This document shows positions 45,026 to 51,648 of a DNA stretch of 64,000 nt, piece after piece. The notes under the pieces were generated by a model. That model had not been told where the DNA came from. It ran no database searches and saw only the letters and a list, made by a program, of their open reading frames with translations. Positions within the stretch are counted from its first letter, which is position 1. Each line of letters starts with the position of its first letter. The DNA comes from Breoghania sp. (GTDB lineage Bacteria > Pseudomonadota > Alphaproteobacteria > Rhizobiales > Stappiaceae). Both the position numbers and the translations under genes were made by a program. The DNA lies in the NCBI RefSeq assembly GCF_963674635.1, contig NZ_OY771475.1:1364001-1428000 (forward strand), in the 5' to 3' direction.

Positions 45026-45739
45026 ATGACCAAACACCTTTTTCGCGACGATTCCTATCTGCGCAGCTGTGAGGCGCGCGTCACCGGTATCAACGAACGT
45101 GGCGGCCTCCTGCTCGATCGCACTGTCTTCTTTGCAACCGGCGGCGGGCAGCCGGGGGATACGGGCGAGATCGAACGGGAGGACGGGTCGCGCATCGCCA
45201 TCGGCGCAACTGTATTTGCCGAAGGCAAGGAACAGATCATCCACGTCCCGGCGGGGGAAGGTCCGTTGCCGCAGGTAGGCGAACCGGTCGTGGCCCACAT
45301 CGATTGGGCACGCCGTTACCGACATATGCGGATGCACACCGCACTTCACGTCATCTGCGCGGTCATGAAAACAAAAATCACGGGCGCCCAGATCGGGGAT
45401 CAGGAAAGCAGGATCGATCTGAACGTGGAAGAGCCGCCGGAGCGCGAATCCGTGCTCGCAGCGATCATGGACGCGGTCAACCAGGACCACGCGATCACCA
45501 CGGAGTGGATTACCGATGAGGAACTCGACGCCAATCCGGATCTGATAAAGTCGATGAGCGTTTCTCCGCCGCGCGGTTCAGGGCTTGTTAGGCTCGTCAG
45601 GATCGGCGAAAATTTCGACCTCCAGCCCTGCGGCGGAACCCATGTGAAATCGACGCAGGAAATTGGCCTTGTGACGATCACCAAGATCGAGAAGAAAGGC
45701 CGCCTCAATCGCCGTATCCGGATCCGTCTGGACGACTAG
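45026..45739 (+). CDS. alaX: alanyl-tRNA editing protein (AlaX family)
   Basis: Free-standing relative of the alanyl-tRNA synthetase editing domain that hydrolyses Ser- or Gly-tRNA-Ala. From the ATG at 45026 the protein is 237 residues. It shows FFATGGGQPGDTG near residue 40, the zinc-site motif MRMHTALHVI (HxxxH) near 100, and the second zinc motif LQPCGGTHVKS near 210. This is the AlaX-M architecture, with a short OB-like N-terminal part and no synthetase domain. It precedes the sulfurtransferase gene by 32 bases and is probably co-transcribed with it. Confidence 0.93.
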   Translation: MTKHLFRDDSYLRSCEARVTGINERGGLLLDRTVFFATGGGQPGDTGEIEREDGSRIAIGATVFAEGKEQIIHVPAGEGPLPQVGEPVVAHIDWARRYRHMRMHTALHVICAVMKTKITGAQIGDQESRIDLNVEEPPERESVLAAIMDAVNQDHAITTEWITDEELDANPDLIKSMSVSPPRGSGLVRLVRIGENFDLQPCGGTHVKSTQEIGLVTITKIEKKGRLNRRIRIRLDD

Positions 45740-45771
45740 CCTTCCTCGAACCGTTACTGGATCATCTCCTC

Positions 45772-46608
45772 ATGAAGCGCCGAAATTTCATCTCTGCCGA
45801 ATGGCTTGAGGCTCATCTCAACGCCCCCGACGTTGTTGTGCTGGACGCTTCCATGCAGAAGGTAGGCCAAGTCTGTGACACCTTCGCGGAGTATCGCGAG
45901 GAGCATATTCCCGGTGCCCTGTATTTCGACATCGATGCGATTGCCGATACTGACAGCGACTTGCCGCACATGTTGCCCTCCCCCGTCGCGTTCTCATCGA
46001 TGATGCGCCGCATGGGCATTGGCGACGGTCAGACCGTTGTCGTCTATGACAGCGCAGGGCTTTACTCCGCCGCCCGCGCCTGGTGGATGTTCAAGGCCAT
46101 GGGGGCAGAACATGTCTACGTTCTGGAAGGCGGGCTACCCAAGTGGAAGGCGCATGGCTATCCGCTCGCAAGCGGACTGGAGACGCGCCCGGAGCGCCAT
46201 TTCACCGCGCGCCTGAACCACGCCGCCGTGCGTGATCTGGATGACATGCGTCGGGCTATCAAGGAGGAACACCAGATCGCTGACGCCCGTGCCCTTGCCC
46301 GCTTCAATGCCGAGGCGCCGGAGCCTCGCGAGGGCATCCGAGGCGGCCACATGCCCGGAAGTGTCTGCGTTCCCTTTACAAGCCTGCTGGACGATACGTG
46401 CTGCATGAAGCCGAATGCGGAGCTGGAAGCGGTCTTTCGAGAAGCGGGGATCGATCCAGCCCGCCCCGTCATAACGACCTGCGGCACCGGCGTGACAGCA
46501 GCCATTCTGGCTCTCGCGCTGGATGAGATCGGCGCTCGCCATGTTTCCGTCTATGACGGATCATGGACCGAATGGGGTGGGCGCACGGATACGCCCGTGC
46601 TTTCCTGA
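45772..46608 (+). CDS. sseA: 3-mercaptopyruvate sulfurtransferase
   Basis: Two-domain rhodanese family enzyme that transfers sulfur from 3-mercaptopyruvate to thiols or cyanide. At 278 residues the length is normal. The first, non-catalytic rhodanese domain ends around residue 135. The second contains REGIRGGHMPGSVCVPF and the active-site loop TTCGTGVTAAILAL, with the nucleophilic cysteine near residue 230. The CGTGVTA loop is the mercaptopyruvate type rather than the CRKGVTA of thiosulfate sulfurtransferases. It is closed by an intrinsic terminator. Confidence 0.92.
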   Translation: MKRRNFISAEWLEAHLNAPDVVVLDASMQKVGQVCDTFAEYREEHIPGALYFDIDAIADTDSDLPHMLPSPVAFSSMMRRMGIGDGQTVVVYDSAGLYSAARAWWMFKAMGAEHVYVLEGGLPKWKAHGYPLASGLETRPERHFTARLNHAAVRDLDDMRRAIKEEHQIADARALARFNAEAPEPREGIRGGHMPGSVCVPFTSLLDDTCCMKPNAELEAVFREAGIDPARPVITTCGTGVTAAILALALDEIGARHVSVYDGSWTEWGGRTDTPVLS

Positions 46609-46633
46609 CGGCACAGAATGACCAGTTTTCGAG

Positions 46634-46666
46634 GCCCCCGAAGCGAACCGCTTTCGGGGGCTTTTT
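46634..46666 (+). terminator. intrinsic terminator after sseA
   Basis: A stem of GCCCCCGAAGCG with CGCTTTCGGGGGC (one bulged base), an AAC loop, and five T. It lies 26 bases after the stop codon. Confidence 0.9.
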
Positions 46667-46814
46667 CATGATGATCCGCATTTTGACGGAACAATTTCGG
46701 CTGCCGCCCGGTTTCCACCTCATTGTGGGCCTTCAAATCTCTAGGGAAGGCAGATCGCAGTCTCGGAAGACAGCGTACCGCGACTGCGAAAGACGACATA
46801 CCGCCGGAGGAACA

Positions 46815-48404
46815 ATGACGCCCTTATCTCCCTTCATCTCAAACAAGGTCCTGTTGGGCACGTTGCTGGCAATCGGCCTCGCGACGCCGCGCATGGCCTT
46901 GGCAGATCAAAACGTCGACCAATCGATCCTGCTGGCTCAGGCATCCCCGGGCGGGTTGATCGTGGATTGTTCCAGATTTCCGGAGCTTCCCCCATGCAAA
47001 TCCCAAAGCACGAATCCGCCCAAGCCTCAGAATGATGCAAAACCGGAGAAGAGAGCCGCGCCTCAAGAACGAACCCAGCCGAAGACCCAGCCCAGACCGC
47101 AGGAAAAGTCCCAGCCACGAAACCCAGCCAAGCCACAGGAAAGGGCGAAGCCACAGCCCAACACCCCACAGCCCAACGCCGGGGAGAAACTCCTGACGCC
47201 GCGCGCACGTGACCTTTTGCGTCAGGCGGAAGAGCGCAAGAAGCGGCAGCAGCAAGGCAACACCGATCGCAAGCCGCCCCGGGCGGAGCGCGATCGTCCG
47301 CGCGAGACCCCCGCGGAACGGCCTCGCCAGCGTCCCGATGACCACAACAAGGCGGAGCCGAAACCGAACCGCGAAACGCCGCGCACCGAGCGCCCCCGCC
47401 GAGACCGCCCGGAAACGGAGCGTCCCCGCACCGAGCGCCGCCCGGATGCCCGCCCCAGGCCGCGACCGGGTGATCGCGGAGATGATGCCCGGCGCAATGA
47501 TCCCCGTCGCGATGACCGCCCCCGTGCGGAGCGTCGGCGCGAACGCCCGCGTCCCGACCGCGGCGGCGAGCTTGAGTTTTCTTTGCCGATCCCGGGCCTC
47601 GATGGTCGCGTGATCATTCGCAAGGACGGGGACATCACCGTTCGCTCGCGCGATGATGACCGTTTCGGGCGCGACCGTGCAAACAGGACGGTGCAGAAGC
47701 TCTCCAACGGCCGCACACGCGTTGTCGTACAAAGACCCAACGGCGTCTCCGTGATCACGGTGCGCGACCGCGATGGGGAGATAGTCCGCCGGATCCGTCG
47801 GATGCCGGATGGTCGTGAAGTCGTGCTGATCGACAACACGCGCGCGCGCCGCGACCATCGTCCGCTGGACTTCCGCCCGCTTTATCTCGATATCCCGCGC
47901 GATCGCTATATCGTGGAAGGAGACATCGGTCGAAGGCCCCTTGTGAAGGAAGCCTTGCGCGCACGTCCGGTTGAACCCGTCGAGCGCCCCTATTCTCTTT
48001 CGGAGATCCGCCGCAACGAACGCCTGCGGGCCAAGATGCGGCGTGTGGACCTCAGCCTGACCTTTGCGTTCAACTCAGCCGCCATTCCCGCCACCCAGTA
48101 CGACAGGCTGGAGGTGATCGGCGACACGATTGCGGACGAGATTCGCGACAACCCGTCAGATGTGTTCCTCATCGAGGGGCATACGGATGCGCCGGGTTCC
48201 TACGACTACAACCTGCGCCTTTCCGATGCGCGGGCGGAGTCGGTCGCCATCGCACTGACAGAGTATTTCGGCATTCCGCCGGAGAACCTCGTCACCCAAG
48301 GCTATGGCGAGGCTTATCTGAAGATCGACACGCTGGAACGCGAACCGCTGAACCGACGTGTGACCGTGCGCCGGATCACCCCGCTTCTGGATGGCGGGCG
48401 CTGA
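46815..48404 (+). CDS. OmpA-family outer-membrane/periplasmic protein with long Arg/Pro-rich region
   Basis: From the ATG at 46815, with a strong GGAGG site, the protein is 529 residues. A signal peptide covers about residues 1-33 (ending PRMALA). Residues about 55-260 are low-complexity: first Pro/Lys/Gln-rich (NPPKPQNDAKPEKRAAPQ), then Arg/Pro/Asp/Glu-rich with many RPR and DRPR units. A small beta domain follows (LDGRVIIRKDGDITVRSRDDD), and the C-terminal 130 residues are an OmpA peptidoglycan-binding domain (LIEGHTDAPGSYDYNLRLSDARAESVA; NRRVTVRRI), with the conserved Asp and Arg that hold diaminopimelate. It probably links envelope layers. The charged repeat region may bind anionic surface polymers, which is a guess. 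Relatives with shorter repeat regions are common in Hyphomicrobiales. Confidence 0.85.
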   Translation: MTPLSPFISNKVLLGTLLAIGLATPRMALADQNVDQSILLAQASPGGLIVDCSRFPELPPCKSQSTNPPKPQNDAKPEKRAAPQERTQPKTQPRPQEKSQPRNPAKPQERAKPQPNTPQPNAGEKLLTPRARDLLRQAEERKKRQQQGNTDRKPPRAERDRPRETPAERPRQRPDDHNKAEPKPNRETPRTERPRRDRPETERPRTERRPDARPRPRPGDRGDDARRNDPRRDDRPRAERRRERPRPDRGGELEFSLPIPGLDGRVIIRKDGDITVRSRDDDRFGRDRANRTVQKLSNGRTRVVVQRPNGVSVITVRDRDGEIVRRIRRMPDGREVVLIDNTRARRDHRPLDFRPLYLDIPRDRYIVEGDIGRRPLVKEALRARPVEPVERPYSLSEIRRNERLRAKMRRVDLSLTFAFNSAAIPATQYDRLEVIGDTIADEIRDNPSDVFLIEGHTDAPGSYDYNLRLSDARAESVAIALTEYFGIPPENLVTQGYGEAYLKIDTLEREPLNRRVTVRRITPLLDGGR

Positions 48405-48438
48405 GCGGCGGACGACGAGGCCGAACACGAATCAACGA

Positions 48439-48469
48439 GGGCCGCGGCATCCATCCGCGGCCCTTTTTT
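48439..48469 (+). terminator. intrinsic terminator after the OmpA-family gene
   Basis: A perfect 9-bp stem, GGGCCGCGG with CCGCGGCCC, has a 7-base loop and is followed by six T. It lies 35 bases after the stop codon and also sits ahead of the convergent carbonic anhydrase gene end. Confidence 0.93.
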
Positions 48470-48515
48470 CTTCCCTCGCAACGATTGCGCCTTGCTGGAG
48501 CTATTGAACCGGGTT

Positions 48516-49043
48516 TCAGCCCAGCGCCCCAAGCCCCGTCGCATAGCGCTTCGCGTTTGCGACATAGCGGTCGGCGGATTTGCGCAAGCCTTCGATGGCC
48601 TGCTCGTCCAGTGTGCGGATGACCTTGCCCGGCATTCCGACCACCAGACTGCCATCAGGGATCTCCTTGCCCTCCGCGACGAGTGCGCCTGCGCCGATCA
48701 GGCAGTTCTTTCCGATCTTGGCGCCGTTCAGCACGATGGCCCCCATGCCAACAAGCGTGTTGTCGCCGATGGTACAGCCATGAATGATCGCGCGATGCCC
48801 AATGGTGCAGCCTTCGCCGATCGTCACCGGGAAACCTGGATCCGTGTGCATCACGGTCAGTTCCTGGATGTTGGTGCGCGCACCGATGCGGATCAACTCG
48901 TTATCGCCGCGAAGCGTTACGCCGAACCACACGCCCACATCGCGGCCAAGCTCCACCTTGCCAATAACATTGGCATCGGGCGCGACCCAGAAGGCGTCCC
49001 CGCAGGTCTTCGGCGTTTCGTCATCAAGGCGGTAAAGCGGCAT
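48516..49043 (-). CDS. gamma-class carbonic anhydrase family protein
   Basis: Left-handed beta-helix trimeric protein of the CamH/YrdA group. From the ATG at 49043 the protein is 175 residues. It has hexapeptide repeats throughout (IGKVELGRDVGVWFGVTLRGD; IGEGCTIGHRAIIHGCTIGDNT) and the three metal-type histidines in VMHTDPG, IGHRAIIHG. Whether it is an active anhydrase or a ferripyochelin-binding-like protein is not known for most members. The open frame extends 60 codons upstream, but GGAG stands before the chosen ATG. Single gene, convergent with the OmpA-family gene. Confidence 0.9.
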   Translation of the reverse strand: MPLYRLDDETPKTCGDAFWVAPDANVIGKVELGRDVGVWFGVTLRGDNELIRIGARTNIQELTVMHTDPGFPVTIGEGCTIGHRAIIHGCTIGDNTLVGMGAIVLNGAKIGKNCLIGAGALVAEGKEIPDGSLVVGMPGKVIRTLDEQAIEGLRKSADRYVANAKRYATGLGALG

Positions 49044-49528
49044 TGTCTGGCTCCGAATTGATGTTCGACCCGGTTGGATCGACTGCGTTTCCCAATCGTC
49101 CGGCGCGCTCGGGCGCAGAGATGCGCACGTCTCACGCGACGTGAAACACCTAATAGCGATTTGTCGCAGTGTTGCCCACAGTCGCGCGCATGCAAGCATG
49201 CCTTGGGTTGGCGCGGGGTTCACCTGTTTCCGTCAAAAAGCACGGCATGTGACGTTACAATCACTTGAGGCAAGTCATAGCCTTCTGCAACTATAGGATG
49301 GACAATCAATCGGGAGTGAAACGGAAACTGCCTCACGTTTCCGCAAATGGGCTTTCACGCCACCACGCATGATCTCCGCCGGGCCACGCTCACGGAGCGG
49401 GTCCCCAGCGGCAACGCCTGCAAGAGGACGAACCGAAAAACACATTTCCTCCGCCCTCCCCCCTTCCGATCCATACGGGCCGCTCCCTCCCCCCGCGTCC
49501 CACGATCACAACCAAGCGGACGAATATC
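49044..49528. other. divergent region between the carbonic anhydrase gene and the DUF2478-moaA operon
   Basis: No gene is seen. About 190 bases before the DUF2478 start there is a hairpin, CGGAAAC (49322-49328) with GTTTCCG (49337-49343), in a position suited to a 5' leader of the molybdenum cofactor operon. The last 90 bases are a pyrimidine-rich run. I could not match a Moco-type riboswitch. Confidence 0.4.
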
Positions 49529-50074
49529 GTGACGAGCCATCATCGCATCGCCTCCATCGACACTGATGACCGGAATACGGTCGAACCCCTCTTCGATGCC
49601 GTCGTCGCCGCGCTCAAGGCGGACGGCGTATCGGTTGGCGGGTTCATTGAACGGGCCGGAGACGACCCTTCAGATGATTTGAAAACAAGCGTTCAGGACA
49701 TTCAGACGGGCAAGCGATACACGCTGCTGCGCTCCAGCGAGGCGCCCGAGCGGTGCTGCCGCATCGATCCGCATGCGCTCGGCGAAGTGAACGCCCAGTT
49801 CGCGATCACCTCCCGCGCCCTGCAAATCGTCAAATCCAGCCCGGACCTTGTCCTCTTCCACCGTTTCGGCGGCATCGAGGTCAAGGGCGAAGGCCTGCGC
49901 ATCGCGTTCGAGAAGGCATGCGAGAGCGGATTGCCGATCCTGACGGCTGTCGCAGCACAATATCAACCCGACTGGGCCGCCTATTGCAAAGGGAACACGA
50001 CCGTTCTGCCCGCCGATACGCAGGCAGTCCTCGACTGGTGCCGCAACATCGCGGTTAAGAACACGGGACAATGA
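49529..50074 (+). CDS. DUF2478 family protein, first gene of the moaA-mogA-torS operon
   Basis: A 181-residue protein from a GTG start. Its N-terminal half has a nucleotide-binding-like beginning (FDAVVAALKADGVSVGGFIE), but I see no complete Walker A motif. The C-terminal half contains PDLVLFHRFGGIEVKGEGLR, the recognisable DUF2478 core. Members of this family usually sit with molybdate uptake or molybdenum cofactor genes, and here it precedes moaA by four bases. A role in molybdenum handling is an inference from context; the biochemical function is unknown. The ribosome site before the GTG is poor. Confidence 0.8.
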   Translation: MTSHHRIASIDTDDRNTVEPLFDAVVAALKADGVSVGGFIERAGDDPSDDLKTSVQDIQTGKRYTLLRSSEAPERCCRIDPHALGEVNAQFAITSRALQIVKSSPDLVLFHRFGGIEVKGEGLRIAFEKACESGLPILTAVAAQYQPDWAAYCKGNTTVLPADTQAVLDWCRNIAVKNTGQ

Positions 50075-50078
50075 CACC

Positions 50079-51116
50079 ATGCCCGAACACCGCCCCCCGT
50101 CCGCCGGGGATGCCGTCAGGCGGCCCCTGTTAACCGACAGTTTCGGTCGCAAGATGACCTATCTCCGACTGTCGGTAACAGACCGGTGCGATCTGCGCTG
50201 TGTCTATTGCATGGCAGAGCACATGCACTTCGTCTCCCACAAGGATCTCCTGACGCTGGAAGAGCTTTACCGGCTTTCCGCCGTCTTCATGCGCCATGGT
50301 GTGCGCAAGATCCGGATCACGGGCGGAGAACCGCTCGTGCGCAAGAACATCATGTGCCTGTTCGAGATGCTGTCGCGCCATGTCGACAACGGCGATCTCG
50401 ATGAATTGGTCCTGACCACCAATGGTACGCAACTGCCGCGTTTTGCCCAGCAGCTTCATGATTATGGCCTGCGCCGTGTCAACGTCTCGCTCGACAGCCT
50501 CGACCCGGACCGTTACCGCACGCTGACGCGTGGCGGCGACGTTCGCAAGGCGCTGGCCGGGATAGAGGCTGCCCAAAAGGCCGGGTTGAAGGTCAAGATC
50601 AATTCCGTCGCCATGCGCGGTGCATTCGAGAACGAACTGGACGGGCTCCTCCGCTTCACCCATGAGCGCGGCATTGACCTCACGCTGATCGAGGAAATGC
50701 CGCTTGGCGATGTTCATCACGACCGCTCTGCGAGCTTTCTGCCCCTCGACAGCGTGCGACAGAACCTCGAAACCCGCTGGACACTGACGCCCCTGAAGGC
50801 AAATACCGGCGGGCCGGCGCGCTATGTGCAGGTGGAGGAAACCGGTGGCCGGCTCGGCTTCATCACACCGCTTTCCTGCGATTTCTGCGCAAGTTGCAAC
50901 CGGTTGCGGGTTAGCTGCACGGGAGATCTCTACACTTGCATGGGCAAGGACACCTCCGTCCCCTTGCGCGAGGCGCTTCGTTCTTCCTGCGGCGATGAAA
51001 AGGTGGAGGACGTCATCTTCGACGCCATCGCGCGCAAGCCGGAACGCCACTCCCTTTCCGTCGCCTCGGACGCCGTTTCCGGCATCGGGCGTCACATGTC
51101 CGTTCTCGGAGGCTAG
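50079..51116 (+). CDS. moaA: GTP 3',8-cyclase MoaA (molybdenum cofactor synthesis)
   Basis: Radical SAM enzyme that, with MoaC, converts GTP to cyclic pyranopterin monophosphate, the first step of molybdenum cofactor synthesis. The 345-residue protein has the N-terminal SAM cluster motif CDLRCVYCMAE, a RITGGEPLVRKN stretch, the C-terminal cluster motif CDFCASCNRLRVSCTG-DLYTC, and ends in the essential double glycine (SVLGG). It lies between the DUF2478 gene and mogA with gaps of four and two bases. This supplies cofactor for the two TorA enzymes encoded nearby. No moaC, moaD or moaE is in the window. Confidence 0.94.
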   Translation: MPEHRPPSAGDAVRRPLLTDSFGRKMTYLRLSVTDRCDLRCVYCMAEHMHFVSHKDLLTLEELYRLSAVFMRHGVRKIRITGGEPLVRKNIMCLFEMLSRHVDNGDLDELVLTTNGTQLPRFAQQLHDYGLRRVNVSLDSLDPDRYRTLTRGGDVRKALAGIEAAQKAGLKVKINSVAMRGAFENELDGLLRFTHERGIDLTLIEEMPLGDVHHDRSASFLPLDSVRQNLETRWTLTPLKANTGGPARYVQVEETGGRLGFITPLSCDFCASCNRLRVSCTGDLYTCMGKDTSVPLREALRSSCGDEKVEDVIFDAIARKPERHSLSVASDAVSGIGRHMSVLGG

Positions 51117-51118
51117 GA

Positions 51119-51640
51119 ATGAAAATTGTCGTCGTCACCATTTCCGACCGCGCAAGCAAGGGCGTCTATCAAGACATATCTGGCCCGGCGATCGTAGATT
51201 GGCTTGAGAAGGCGATCACCAGCCCCTGTAAGATCGAGCGCATCATCATTCCAGACGGCGAGGAGGTCGTGCGCGATGCGCTGATCGATCTGGCGGACAA
51301 CCAGCAGGTCGACATGGTGCTGACCACGGGGGGCACTGGCCCCTCCCCGCGCGATCAGACGCCGGAAGCGATGAAGGTGGTTCTGGAAAAGGAGCTTCCG
51401 GGCTTCGGCGAATTGTTGCGCCAGGTGGGTCTCAGGCAGACGCCGACCTCGATCTTGTCACGCCAGACTGCGGGAACCCGCGGCAAGACCTTCTATCTCA
51501 ACCTGCCGGGCAAGCCCGCTGCCATCGCCATGTCGCTCGATGCCGTGTTTCCGGCGATCCCCTATTGTCTTGACCTCATCGGTGCCGGACGCATCGAGAC
51601 CGACCCGGATGTCGTGGTCAGCTTCCGTCCCGGAGGCTGA
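51119..51640 (+). CDS. mogA: molybdopterin adenylyltransferase (MogA)
   Basis: Activates molybdopterin by adenylation ahead of molybdate insertion. The 173-residue protein has the family core VVTISDRASKGVYQDISGP, the substrate motif TTGGTGPSPRDQTPEAM with its conserved aspartate, and LNLPGKPAAIAMSLDAVFPAIPYCLDLIGA (quoted in part, LNLPGKPAAIAMSLDAVFPA). These favour MogA over MoaB. It follows moaA by two bases and precedes torS by eight. Confidence 0.93.
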   Translation: MKIVVVTISDRASKGVYQDISGPAIVDWLEKAITSPCKIERIIIPDGEEVVRDALIDLADNQQVDMVLTTGGTGPSPRDQTPEAMKVVLEKELPGFGELLRQVGLRQTPTSILSRQTAGTRGKTFYLNLPGKPAAIAMSLDAVFPAIPYCLDLIGAGRIETDPDVVVSFRPGG

Positions 51641-51648
51641 GCACACGC

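Noticed and set aside
49300..49528. Moco riboswitch in front of DUF2478-moaA
   Set aside because: Only one 7-bp hairpin is clear, and I could not align the leader to the Moco aptamer. A covariance-model search would decide.
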